The notes beneath the pieces are model-generated. The model saw only the letters and a program-made list of their open reading frames with translations, had not been told where the DNA came from and searched no databases. DNA of 64,000 nucleotides from Symbiodinium natans (Eukaryota; Sar; Dinophyceae; Suessiales; Symbiodiniaceae). Where the stretch lies: positions 186,001 through 250,000 of the forward strand of contig CAJNDS010000347.1 in NCBI GenBank assembly GCA_905221605.1, read 5' to 3'. Of the stretch, positions 35,120 to 47,180 are shown piece after piece. Position 1 is the first letter of the stretch, and each line of letters opens with the position of its first letter. Made by a program: the position numbers and the translations under genes.

Positions 35120-38100
35120 AAAAGTCGCTGTTTGGCTGCGGCAGAAGGGAAAGAGAAGTGAGAGAGGAGAGACAACAAGGAGGCCATTTTAATTTTCTGG
35201 AAGGGTATTGAAAAGAAAAGACAAGAAACAAGGAGACGGATGGCACTCTTCTTTATCTATCATCTCTCCCTTCCTTGCCTCTCCCGTTTCCCTCTATAAT
35301 TCAAAAGACAAGACTTTTTTTGGTCTTCGCAGATCTCTCTCCTCTTCAGGAAGCCCCCTTGCCCGTATTTTGCTTGCTTTCTGAAACGACAAGGAAAACA
35401 ACACATAGAAAGAGAGGAAAGGGAATGAAACAATAGGCAGTGGAGCTCTTCAGTGTCTTTCCCTATCTCTTTTCTTCTTTTTCTTTTTCATTCAATAAGG
35501 AAAAGAAGCTTCCTTTTGTGTGTTTTTGAAATTCAAAGAGAACAGGAGACGGGAAGGGAGAGAGAAAGGAGAGAGGAGAGATCAAAAGGAATGCAATATT
35601 AATGGGAAGAGCAATGAAAAGAATGGAAAAGAAATGAAGACAGGAGAGGGAGGTGCAAAATCAGGCTAAGAGAAGATGGTGCTCGTTTTCATCTTTCTTC
35701 TCTTGTTCTTTTCCCTGTCAAATAGAAAACAAAAGGAAGAACAATGAACATGCAAAGGAACCCGTTTTCTTTTTCCATTTGGGAACAAGGAAAGAACAGA
35801 GGCGATAGGGCGAGAGGAGGGATTTGCTGAAGCATGGGGAGGGTCTACGGACAAGGAGCCAACCCCGCTCAGTTTCCCCATCCATTGAAACAGGAAAAGA
35901 AAGGAACAGGGCCTCCATTCCCCTCTTGTTCTTCCTTTCTTGTGTTTTTGTCATATCAAGGGGAACAGGAGAAGAGAAGGGAGAGAGAAGAAGAGAGGAG
36001 AGACAACAAGGATTGCATTTGTACTGGGAAGAGCAAAGAAAAGAATAGAAGAGAGATGAATAAAGGAGAGGGAGAGACAAAATAAGGCGCAGAGAAGATG
36101 GCACTCTTCTTTATCTATCCTCTCCCCCTTATCTCTCCCTGCCCTCTTTCTTTTCGAAATAAGAAAACAAAAAGGAAGAACTATGAGAAGGAGAAGGGGA
36201 CGGAAAGGAACGGAAAGGATAGGCCGATAGGAGGGGTATGATGAAGTATGGCAAGGTCCACGCGCCAGGAGTCACCCTCTGCTTACCCTTCCACTGCCTT
36301 ATCATACAAGTTCCTTTCTTGCGCTGTATCAGTTGAAAGGAAACAGAAGGAGAAAAGGGAAAGGGAAGTGAGAGAGGAGAGATGACTTGGACGGCATTTT
36401 TCTGGAAGCGCAACTGTACCGGAATGTGGCCACAACAAGCAGGCCAGGGAGGCTCAGGCGGGGCAACTGTAGCGGAATGTGGCCACAACAAGCAGGCCAG
36501 GGAGGCTCAGGCGGGGCAAGTCTCTCCCTAATTAGAAAAAAACCAATCTTGCTCTTCGCAGATAGATAAGTGCCCTTCTTCCACTTCAGGAAATCGCCTT
36601 TCCCAAATTTTGCTTTTTGAAGCGAATAAGAAAAACAACAGATAAGAAGAGAGGACAGGGAATGACTAGGTAAAGAGAGGGGCTCTTCAATTGTGCGTTA
36701 CTTTTCCTTCTTGGGGGATGTCCTTTTTTTCTCCCTTGAAGATGCAGAAAACTATCAAAAGGAACACCCGTTCCATCGCCCATTTACTCTTCAATTCCCT
36801 TCCTTATCTCCTATGCTTTTTTCTTTAGTCATTGCAACAGGAGAAGACAGGAAAAGGGCCTCCATTCCCCTCTTGTTCTTCCTTTCTTGTGTTTTTGTCA
36901 TATAAAGGGGAACAGGAGAAAGAAAAGGAGAGAGGAGCGATGAAAGGAACACACTTTTAATGGGAAGAGCCAAGAAAAGAATGGAAGAGAGATGAATAAA
37001 GGAGAGGGAGAGACAAAACAAGTTGCAAAGAAGATGGCGCTCTTCTTAATCCATCCCATCTCCCTTATCTCTCCCTTCCCTTTTTCTTTTCGAAATAAGA
37101 AAAACTAAGCAGGAAGAATTATGAAAAGGAGAAGGGTAAGGAAAAGAGCAGAAGAGATAGGCCGAAAAGAGTGATATGATGAAGTATGGCAAGGTCCACA
37201 CGCAAGGAGTCACCCTCTGCTTACCCTCCCACTGCCCTTATCATACAAGTTCCTTTCTTGTGGTTTATCAGCTAAACGGAAACAGAAGGAGAGAAAGGAA
37301 AGAGAAGTGAGAGAGGAGAGACAACAAGGAGGTCATTTTAATTTTCTGGAAGGGTATTGAAAAGAAGAGAAAAGACAAGAAACAAGGAGACGGATGGCAC
37401 TGATCTTTATCTATCATCTCTCCCTTGCTTGTCTTTCCCTTTTCCCTCTATAATGAAAAAAAAGGCGCCCTCTCTCGTCTTCAGGAACCCGTTCACTTTT
37501 TCCGTTTGGGAACAAGGAAAAGAACAGAGGCGATAGGGCGAGAGGAAGAATTTGCTGAAGCATGGGGAGGGTCTACGGGCAAGGAGCCAACCCCGCTCAC
37601 TTGCCCCATCCATTGTGAAAAGAACAGGGCCTCCATTCCCCTCTTGTTCTTCCTTTCTTGCGTTTTTGTCATTTCAGGGGGAACAGGAGAAGAGAAGGGA
37701 AAGAGAAGGAGCGAGGAGAGATAAAAAGAACACAATTTTAATGGGAAGAGCCAAGAAAAGAATAGAAGAGAGATGAATAAAGGAGAGGGAGATACAAAAC
37801 AAGGCGCAAAGAAGATGGCACTCTTCTTTATCTATCCTCTCTCCCTTATCTCTGCAAGGAATAGAACAGACAGGAAGCAAGGAGACGGAGTGACAAAACT
37901 TGTCGCAAAGCTTTATATATCTCCCTTGTCTCTCCCTAATTAGAAAAAACCAATCTTGCTATTCACAGATAGATAGGCGCCCTTCTTCCTCTTCAGGAAA
38001 CCGCCTTTCCTTTATTTGGCTTTTTGAAGCGAATAAGAAAACAACAGATAAGAAGAGAGGACAGGGAATGACTAGGTAAAGAGAGGAGCTCTTCAATTTT

Positions 38101-40336
38101 CCTCCCTATCTCTTATGTTACTTTTCCTCCTTTCCTTTCTTGTGTTTTTGTCATATAAAGGGGAACAGGAGAAGAGAAGGGGAAGAGAAGGAGAGAGGAG
38201 CGATGAAAGGAAGACAATTTTAAGGGGGAGAGCCAAGGAAAGAATGGAAGAGAGATGAATAAAGGAGAGGGAGAGACAAAACAAGGCGCAAAGAAGATGG
38301 CACTCTTCTTTACCCATCCTCTCTCCCTTATCTCTGCAAGGAATAGAACAGACAGGAAGCAAGGAGACGGAGTGACAAAACTTGCCGCAAAGCTTTATAA
38401 TCTCCCTTGTCTCTCCCTAATTAGAAAAAACCAATCTTGCTATTCACAGATAGATAGGTGCCCTTCTTCCTCTTCAGGAAATCGCCTTTCCCTTACTTGG
38501 CTTTTTGAAGCGAATAAGAAAAACAACAGATAAGAAGAGAGGACAGGGAATGACTAGGTAAAGAGAGTAGCTCTTCAATTTTCCTCCCTATCTCTTATGT
38601 TACTTTTCCTTCTGGGGGGATGTCCTTTTTTCTCCCTTGAAGATGCAGGAAACTATCAAAAAGAACACCCGTTCCATCGCCCATTTACTCTTCAATTCCC
38701 TTCCTTATCTCCTATGCTCTTTTCCTTATTCATTGCAACAGGAGAAGACAGGAAAAGGGCCTCCATTCCCCTCTTGTTCTTCCTTTCTTGTGTTTTTGTC
38801 ATATAAAGGGGAACAGGAGAAGAGAAGGGGAAGAGAAGGAGAGAGGAGCGATGAAAGGAACACAATTTTAAGGGGAAGAGCCAAGAAAAGAATGGAAGAG
38901 AGATGAATAAAGGAGAGGGAGAGACAAAACAAGTTGCAAAGAAGATGGCGCTCTTCTTAATCCATCCCCTCTCCCTTATCTCTCCCTTCCCTTTTTCTTT
39001 TCGAAATAAGAAAAACTAAGCAGGAAAAGGAGAAGGCTTTCTTGTGGTTTACAGCTAAACGGAAGCAGAAGGAGAGAAGGGAAAGAGAAGTGAGAGAGGA
39101 GAGACAACAAGGAGGTCATTTTAATTTTCTGGAAGGGTATTGAAAAGAAGAGAAAAGACAAGAAACAAGGAGACGGATGGCACTCTTCTTTATCTATCAT
39201 CTCTCCCTTGCTTGTCTTGCCCTTTTGCCTCTATAATGAAAAAAAGGCGCCCTCTCTCGTCTTCAGGAACCCGTTCACTTTTTCCGTTTGGGAACAAGGA
39301 AAAGAACAGAGGCGATAGGGCGAGAGGAAGAATTTGCTGAAGCATGGGGAGGGTCTACGGGCAAGGAGCCAACCCCGCTCACTTGCCCCATCCATTGTGA
39401 AAAGAACAGGGCCTCCATTCCCCTCTTGTTCTTCCTTTCTTGCGTTTTTGTCATTTAAGGGGGAACAGGAGAAGAGAAGGGAAAGAGAAGGAGCGAGGAG
39501 AGATAAAAAGAACACAATTTTAATGGGAAGAGCCAAGAAAAGAATAGAAGATAGATGAATAAAGGAGAGGGAGAGACAAAACAAGGCGCAAAGAAGATGG
39601 CACTCTTCTTTATCTATCCTCTCTCCCTTATCTCTGCAAGGAATAGAACAGACAGGAAGCAAGGAGACGGAGTGACAAAACTTGTCGCAAAGCTTTATAT
39701 ATCTCCCTTGTCTCTCCCTAATTAGAAAAAACCAATCTTGCTATTCACAGATAGATAGGTGCCCTTCTTCCTCTTCAGGGAATCGCTTTCCCTTATTTTG
39801 CTTTTTGAAGCGAATAAGAAAAACAACAGATAAGAAGAGAGGACAGGGAATGACTAGGTAAAGAGAGGAGCTCTTCAATTTTCCTCCCTATCTCTTATGT
39901 TACTTTTCCTTCTGGGGGGATGTCCTTTTTTCTCCCTTGAAGATGCAGAAAACTATCAAAAAGAACACCCGTTCCATCGCCCATTTACTCTTCAATTCCC
40001 TTCCTTATCTCCTATGCTCTTTTCCTTATTCATTGCAACAGGAGAAGACAGGAAAAGGGCCTCCATTCCCCTCTTGTTCTTCCTTTCTTGTGTTTTTGTC
40101 ATATAAAGGGGAACAGGAGAAGAGAAGGGGAAGAGAAGGAGAGAGGAGCGATGAAAGGAAGACAATTTTAAGGGGAAGAGCCAAGAAAAGAATGGAAGAG
40201 AGATGAATAAAGGAGAGGGAGAGACAAAACAAGGAGCAAAGAAGATGGCGCTCTTCTTTATCTATCCTCTTTCCCTTATCTCTGCAAGGAATAGAACAGA
40301 CAGGAAGCAAGGAGACGGAGTGACAAAACTTGTCGC
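35120..40336. repeat. purine/pyrimidine-rich mosaic of duplicated segments
   Basis: Long stretches alternate between purine-rich (GAAGAGAAGGGAGAG) and pyrimidine-rich (CTTTCTTTTTC) on the plus strand. The same few-hundred-base modules recur in mixed order: a module with CATCGCCCATTTACTC at about 36776, 38676 and 39976; one with AGCATGGGGAGGGTCTACGG at about 35829, 37558 and 39340; and one with GAAGATGGCACTCTTCTTTA (or GGCGC) about seven times. Two copies around 38600 and 39900 are exactly 1,300 bp apart. Open frames here are short, occur on both strands and repeat with the modules; none looks like a gene. Confidence 0.8.
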
Positions 40337-41002
40337 AAAGCTTTATATATCTCCCTTGTCTCTCCCTAATTTTAAAAAGCCAATCTTGCTATTCACAGAT
40401 AGGTGCCCTTCTTCCTCTTCAGGAAATCGCCTTTCCCTTACTTTGCGTTTTGAAGCGACTAAGAAAAACAACAGATAAGAAGAGAGGACAGGGAATGACT
40501 AAATAAAGAGAGGAGCTCTTCAATGTCCCTCCCTTTTTCTTATGTTACTTTTCCTTCTTGGGGGGTCCTTTTTCCTCCCTTGAAGATGCAGAAAACGATC
40601 AAAAAGGACACCCGTTCCATCGCCCATATATAGGGAGACAGAGAAATCATGAGCATCAGCTGGGTTTGCTGCACCACTCAAAACTTCTCAAGTGACCTAG
40701 GCGCACTCTGCGCCTATCAGAGTACATTACAAGTACATAGGCGCACTCTGCGCCTATCAGAGTACATTACAAGTACAAGTGCAAGTACAAGCCTTCGTTT
40801 TTGATGTAGAGGGCACGAAAGGTGGAGGAGGGCTGGGGGGGGTGGGGTAAAAGAATTATATAAAACCACTTATAAGGTTTATACAGTTTATGAAGTGGGC
40901 TCTTTTTTTCTCCTTTGGCTAATTTTGGGCAACATTTGCCCTTTGGGCCCAATTCGGCCTCAAAAAAACGGCCCCAAAGGGCCCAACAATGGGAAACGTG
41001 CG

Positions 41003-41512
41003 GCTGGATTTGGCCAAATTTTGCAGGACAGTCTGCGGGCAAAATTTGGCCAAATCGGGCTGCTCCTCGTAGGCGATGAGAAAGGTGCGGCTCGATTTGG
41101 CCAAATTTTGCCGGGCAACTTTCGGGCAAAATTTGGCCAAATCAGGCTCTTCGTACGCGATGAGAAAGGCGCGGCTCGATTTGGCCAAATTTTGCCGGGC
41201 AGCTTTCGGGCAAAATTTGGCCAAAGCTCGATTTGGCCAAATTTTGCCGAGCAGCTTTCGGGCAAAATTTGGCCAAATCGGGCTGCTCTTCGTAGGCGAT
41301 GAGAAATGCGCGGCTCGATTTGGCCAAATTTTGCCGAGCAGCTTTCGGGCAAAATTTGGCCAAATCGGGCTGCTCTTCGTAGGCGATGAGAAAGGCGCGG
41401 CTCGATTTGGCCAAATTTTGCCGGGCAGCCTTCGGGCAAAATTTGGCCAAATCGGGCAGCTCTTCGTATGCGATGAGAAATGCGCGGCTCGATTTGGCCA
41501 AGTTTTGCCCGG
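41003..41512. repeat. 87-bp palindromic satellite, array 1
   Basis: GATGAGAAA marks units at 41075, 41159, 41298, 41385 and 41472, one interval containing an extra partial unit. Each unit carries GATTTGGCCAAATTTTGCC and, after about 12 bases, its exact reverse complement. See array 2. Confidence 0.9.
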
Positions 41513-42382
41513 AGCTTCCCCCCCTCCCAAGAATTTAATAATGATTAATTTAAGTACGACGGGGAGGTTTCGGATTGAAATTATTTAAATTATTTAATTC
41601 TTAGGGGGCGGGGAGGGTGGTTCCCCCCTCTTTTCGGATTTAAACTATTTAAACTATATAAGTTATTTACATTATTTGAACTATTTAAATTGTTTAAATT
41701 ATGTAATTTTTTTAATCAAAGCTTTTTATAACTCCCTTGTCTCTCCCTAATTAGAAAAAGCCAATCTTGCTATTCACAGATAGGTGCCCTTCTTCCTCTT
41801 CAGGAAATCGCCTTTCCCTTATTTTGCGTTTTGAAGCGACTAAGAAAAACAACAGATACGAAGAGAGGACAGGGAATGACTAAGTAAAGAGAGGAGCTCT
41901 TCAATGTCCCTCCCTTTTTCTTATGTTACTTTTCCTTCTTGGGGGGTCCTTTTTCTCCATTCAAGATGCAGAAAACGATCAAAAAGGACACCCGTTCCAT
42001 CGCCCATATATAGGGAGACAGAGAAATCATGAGCATCAGCTGGGTTTGCTGCACCACTCAAAACTTCTCAAGTGACCTAGGCGCACTCTGCGCCTATCAG
42101 AGTACATTACAAGTACATAGGCGCACTCTGCGCCTATCAGAGTACATTACAAGTACAAGTGCAAGTACAAGCCTTCGTTTTTGATGTAGAGGGCACGAAA
42201 GGTGGAGGAGGGCTGGGGGGGTGGGGTAAAAGAATTATATAAAACCACTTATAAGGTTTATACAGTTTATGAAGTGGGCTCTTTTTTTCTCCTTTGGCTA
42301 ATTTTGGGCAACATTTGCCCTTTGGGCCCAATTCGGCCTCAAAAAAACGGCCCCAAAGGGCCCAACAATGGGAAACGTGCGG

Positions 42383-43096
42383 CTGGATTTGGCCAAATTT
42401 TGCCGGACAGTCTGCGGGCAAAATTTGGCCAAATCGAGCTGCTCGTCGTACGCGATGAGAAATGCGCGGCTCGATTTGGCCAAATTTTGCCGGGCAGCCT
42501 CCGGGCAAAATTTGGCCAAATCGGGCTGCTCTTCGTAGGCGATGAGAAAGGTGCGGCTCGATTTGGCCAAATTTTGCCGGGCAACTTTCGGGCAAAATTT
42601 GGCCAAATCAGGCTCTTCGTACGCGATGAGAAAGGCGCGGCTCGATTTGGCCAAATTTTGCCGGGCAGCTTTCGGGCAAAATTTGGCCAAATCGGGCTGC
42701 GCTTCGTAGGCGATGAGAAATGCGCGGCTCGATTTGGCCAAATTTTGCCGAGCAGCTTTCGGGCAAAATTTGGCCAAATCGGGCTGCTCTTCGTAGGCGA
42801 TGAGAAATGCGCGGCTCGATTTGGCCAAATTTTGCCGGGCAACTTTCGGGCAAAATTTGGCCAAATCAGGCTCTTCGTACGCGATGAGAAAGGCGCGGCT
42901 CGATTTGGCCAGATTTTGCCGGGCAGCTGTCGGGCAAAATTTGGCCAAATCGGGCTGCGCTTCGTAGGCGATGAGAAAGGCGCGGCTCGATTTGGCCAAA
43001 TTTTGCCGAGCAGCTTTCGGGCAAAATTTGGCCAAATCGGGCTGCTCTTCGTATGCGATGAGAAAGGCGCGGCTCGATTTGGCCAAGTTTTGCCCG
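42383..43096. repeat. 87-bp palindromic satellite, array 2
   Basis: Eight units marked by GATGAGAAA at 42454, 42541, 42625, 42712, 42799, 42883, 42970 and 43057; spacings 87, 84, 87, 87, 84, 87 and 87, all multiples of three. The 19-base arms form a perfect hairpin in each unit. Because units are multiples of three and palindromic, both strands stay open for more than 250 codons and encode look-alike peptides (plus: ARFGQILPG; minus: AKFGQIEPR). I read this as a satellite and not as a gene. Confidence 0.9.
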
Positions 43097-43375
43097 GAGC
43101 TTCCCCCCCTCTCAAGAATTTAATAATGATTAATTTAAGTACGACGGGGAGGTTTCGGATTGAAATTATTTAAATTATTTAATTCTTAGGGGGCGGGGAG
43201 GGTGGTTCCCCCCCCCTTCTCGGATTTAAATTATTTAAACTATATAAGTTATTTACATTATTTGAACTATTTAAATTGTTTTAATTATGTAAATTATTTA
43301 ATCAAAGCTTTACATATCTCCCTTGCCTCTCCCTAATTAGAAATACCAATCTTGCTATTCACAGATAGGTGCCCT

Positions 43376-43720
43376 TCTCATGCCTTTTTGTGTTAGCACG
43401 GCTTTACTGACACATATTCCGCGAAAAATGTGTCATGCTTTTTGTGTTAGCAGAACTCTGGTGACACATATTCCGCGGAAAATGTGTCATGCTTTTTTGT
43501 GTTAGCACGGCTCTACTGTCACATATTCCGCGGAAAATGTGTCATGTTTTTTTGTGTTAGCACAGCTCTACTGACACATATTCCGCGGAAAAAATGTCAT
43601 GTTTATGGTGCTTAGAGAACTCTGGTGACACATATTCCGCGAAAAATGTGTCATGCTTTTTTGTGGTAGCACGGCTCTACTGACACATATTCAGCGGAAA
43701 AATTGTCATGTTTTTGGTGA
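43376..43720. repeat. 55-bp tandem repeat with CCGCGG dyad
   Basis: Six copies of a unit of about 55 bp: TCATGCTTTTTTGTGTTAGC, a variable CACGGCTCTACT, then TGACACATATTCCGCGGAAA and ATGTGTCA. The TGACACAT...ATGTGTCA part is a near-perfect palindrome centred on CCGCGG. Confidence 0.85.
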
Positions 43721-43723
43721 AAT

Positions 43724-43876
43724 TTACGAACACTTACCCCCCGATAAGCAAGACTTGGAACCACTCCGCGTTCTCAGCCTTTAAGAGTTTAAGGGGGTTT
43801 CAAATTCAGGGATACTTGTATTTGCTCCTTGAAACTTACGAACACTTACCCCCCCGATAAGCAAGACTTGGAACCT
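43724..43876. repeat. direct repeat pair, about 40 bp
   Basis: TTTACGAACACTTACCCCCC followed by GATAAGCAAGACTTGGAACC occurs at about 43724 and, with one base changed, at about 43835, some 112 bp apart. Confidence 0.8.
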
Positions 43877-44194
43877 GCAGACAACAACAAACAGGTCTGT
43901 CGCAAAACTTCGACCATTGATACATACTCCCTGTAGCGGGGTATGTCGCGCATGTGGGCCGCGGCCCCGTTACAAGCAATTAATATTGGCACGCGGCCAA
44001 TTTTTTTCTTTCTCAACTATCTCAAAGGGCGCACTGTCTAGATCGCAAGCATAATTTCATTGTGTCTTGACGCATCATAGTGTACCAAAGTCTCTGCATC
44101 ATAAGCATTGTTTTCTTTGAGCTTTAGTACAGTTTTTGTACTAAGGTCTTTAAGCCGTAAGCACTCTTAACGGGAAAGGGCGAGGAGGATAGCT

Positions 44195-44445
44195 TGTGAT
44201 AACTATGACAATTTATCATAATTATGATACCTTATCATCAGTATGATAACTTATGATAACTTATCATAATTATGATAACTGATCATAGTTATGAAAAGTT
44301 GCTTATCATATTTATCATACTCTGAGATAAAGAACTTAAAGTTATCATAATTATGATAGTTTAGATCGGGAAGTTAAAGTTATCATAATTATGATAACTT
44401 ATGATGGGGAAGTTGAAGTCATCATAATTATGATAACTTCAGGTT
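44195..44445. repeat. TTATCATAATTATGATAA palindromic repeats
   Basis: About nine copies or half-copies of the palindrome ATCATAATTATGAT, spaced irregularly, several followed by AACTTA or AAAGTT. Confidence 0.85.
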
Positions 44446-44599
44446 GGTAGTTTGGAGTGGAGGGGTAGGAGGGGTTAGGTGCGAGCGGTGTGGGTGTAGT
44501 AAATTGTGGCAAGGGGGCTTGTTGGGGGTGATGGGGTAGGGGAGCAGGTTGCAAGTGCGACGCGGTGCGTGGGGTGGCGCTCTGCGAAGTGAGGTGGTA

Positions 44600-44855
44600 A
44601 ATTAGGGGGAGGGAGTGGGGGGTTGGGGGGGGGGGGGGGGAGGGGTAGGGGAGCCCCCCACCCCTCCCCCTCCAGCCCCTCCAACCCCTCCAGCTCCAGC
44701 GCCCCTGCAGCAGCCCCTCCAGCCAGCCCCTCCAGCCAGCCCCTCCAGCCAGCCCCCTCCACAGCCCCTGCAGCCCTTTCCAGCCCATCCCTTCTCCAGC
44801 TCCTCCAGCCCCTCCAGCCTCTCCAGCCCCTCCAGCCCCTCCAGCCCTACCTAAA
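44600..44855. repeat. poly-G run and CTCCAGCCC minisatellite
   Basis: A G-rich segment (44600-44652) is followed by about twenty copies of the 9-bp unit CCCCTCCAG with some variants. Pro/Ser-rich frames on plus are artefacts. Confidence 0.9.
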
Positions 44856-44869
44856 TAATTTAGTTTATG

Positions 44870-47180
44870 GCTTGGCTGAGTCAATTAAATTAATTTAAAC
44901 GATTTAAACGATTTAATTGGGTCCAATTAAATCGTTTAAATCCGACGCCTCAATTAAACAATTTAATTAGACCGTAGGATTTAAACGATTTAACTGGGTC
45001 CAATTAAATCGTTTAAATCCGACGCCCCAATTAAATAATTTAATTCGACCGTAGGATTTAAACGATTTAATTGGGCCCAATTAAATCGTTTAAATCGTTT
45101 AAATCGTTTAAATTAATTTAATTGTGGTGGGAGGTGAGTACAGACAGGCACAGAGCCAATTAAATTATTTAAATCCGACGCCTCAATTAAATAATTTAAT
45201 TAGACCGTAGGATTTAAATGATTTAATTGGTTTATGGCTTGGCTGAGTCCCCCCACAATTAAATTAATTTAAACGATTTAAACGATTTAAACGATTTAAT
45301 TGGTCCAATTAAATCGTTTAAATCCGACGCCTCAATTAAATAATTTAAATAGACCGTAGGATTTAAACGATTTAATTGGGTCCAATTAAATCGTTTAAAT
45401 CCGACGCCTCAATTAAATAATTTAATTCGACCGTAGGATTTAAACGATTTAATTGGGCCCAATTAAATCGTTTAAATCGTTTAAATCGTTTAAATCGTTT
45501 AAATCGTTTAATTTTAATTGTGGTGGGAGGTGAGTACAGACAGGCACAGAGCCAATTAAATTATTTAAATCCGACGCCTCAATTAAATAATTTAATTAGA
45601 CCGTAGGATTTAAATGATTTAATTGGTTTATGGCTTGGCTGAGTCCCCCCACAATTAAATTAATTTAAACGATTTAAACGATTTAAACGATTTAAACGAT
45701 TTAATTGGGTCCAATTAAATCGTTTAAATCCGACGCCTCAATTAAATAATTTAATTCGACCGTAGGATTTAAACGATTTAATTGGGTCCAATTAAATCGT
45801 TTAAATCCGACGCCTCAATTAAATAATTTAATTGGACCGTAGGATTTAAACGATTTAATTGGGCCCAATTAAACCGTTTAAATCGTTTAAATCGTTTAAA
45901 TTAATTTAATTGTGGTGGGAGGTGAGTACAGACAGGCACAGAGCCAATTAAATTATTTAAATCCGACGCCTCAATTAAATAATTTTATTAGACCGTAGGA
46001 TTTAAATGATTTAATTGGTTTATGGCTTGGCTGAGTCCCCCCACAATTAAATTAATTTAAACGATTTAAACGATTTAAACGATTTAAACGATTTAATTGG
46101 GTCCAATTAAATCGTTTAAATCCGACGCCTCAATTAAATAATTTAATTCGACCGTAGGATTTAAACGATTTAATTGGGTCCAATTAAATCGTTTAAATCC
46201 GACGCCTCAATTAAATAATTTAATTGGACCGTAGGATTTAAACGATTTAATTGGGCCCAATTAAATCGTTTAAATCGTTTAAATCGTTTAAATCGTTTAA
46301 ATCGTTTAAATTAATTTAATTGTGGTGGGAGGTGAGTACAGACAGGCACAGAGCCAATTAAGTTATTTAAATCCGACGCCTCAATTAAACAATTTAATTA
46401 GACCGTAGGATTTAAATGATTTAATTGGTTTATGGCTTGGCTGAGTCCCCCCACAATTAGATTAATTTAAACGATTTAAACGATTTAAACGATTTAAACG
46501 ATTTAATTGGGTCCAATTAAATCGTTTAAATCCGACGCCTCAATTAAATAATTTAATTCGACCGTAGGATTTAAACGATTTAATTGGGTCCAATTAAATC
46601 GTTTAAATCCGACGCCTCAATTAAATAATTTAATTGGACCGTAGGATTTAAACGATTTAGTTGGGCCCAATTAAATCGTTTAAATCGTTTAAATCGTTTA
46701 AATCGTTTAAATCGTAAATCGTTTAAATTAATTTAATTGTGGTGGGAGGTGAATACAGACAGGCACAGAGCCAATTAAATTATTTAAATCCGACGCCTCA
46801 ATTAAATAATTTAATTAGACCGTAGGATTTAAATGATTTAATTGGTTTATGGCTTGGCTGAGTCCCCCCACAATTAAATTAATTTAAACGATTTAAACGA
46901 TTTAAACGATTTAAACGATTTAATTGGGTCCAATTAAATCGTTTAAATCCGACGCCTCAATTAAATAATTTAATTCGACCGTAGGATTTAAACGATTTAA
47001 TTGGGTCCAATTAAATCGTTTAAATCCGACGCCTCAATTAAATAATTTAATTGGACCGTAGGATTTAAACGATTTAATTGGGCCCAATTAAATCGTTTAA
47101 ATCGTTTAAATCGCTTAAATTAATTTAATTGTGGTGGGAGGTGAGTATAGACAAGCACAGAGCCAATTAAATTATTTAAA
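44870..47180. repeat. AT-rich higher-order array of long hairpin units
   Basis: The marker GTGGTGGGAGGTGAGTACAG occurs at 45124, 45520, 45912, 46322, 46739 (A for G in one base) and 47131: periods 396, 392, 410, 417 and 392. Each unit starts CCCCCCACAATTAAATTAAT and ends with its complement ATTAATTTAATTGTGG before the marker, so it is itself inverted-repeat bounded. Inside are three palindromes with 21-bp arms (GATTTAAACGATTTAATTGG plus one G) joined by GT or GC, separated by CGACGCCTCAATTAAATAAT spacers. Length differences come from the number of ATCGTTTAA 9-mers. Confidence 0.92.

Larger units (their letters stand above)
40337..43303. repeat. two tandem long units (1,381 and 1,586 bp)
   Basis: Unit boundaries taken at AAAGCTTT: 40337, 41718 and 43304 (start of a truncated third copy ending near 43375). 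Each unit has, in order: a module shared with the purine-rich region, TATATAGGGAGACAGAG, two copies of TAGGCGCACTCTGCGCCTA (8-bp arms, 3-base loop), a GGAGGAGGGCTGGGG run, the 87-bp satellite and an AT-rich tail with TTTAAACTATTTAA motifs. The length difference comes mostly from the number of satellite copies. Confidence 0.9.

Noticed and set aside
36387-36520. CRISPR-like repeat (GCAACTGTA(C/G)CGGAATGTGG with CAAGCAGG spacing)
   Set aside because: Only two adjacent direct copies with no unique spacers, within a duplicated eukaryotic repeat region.
42202-43173. 323-codon plus-strand frame with FGQI repeats and two long minus-strand frames
   Set aside because: All are explained by the palindromic satellite with multiple-of-three units; no non-repeat domain, splice site or start context supports a gene.
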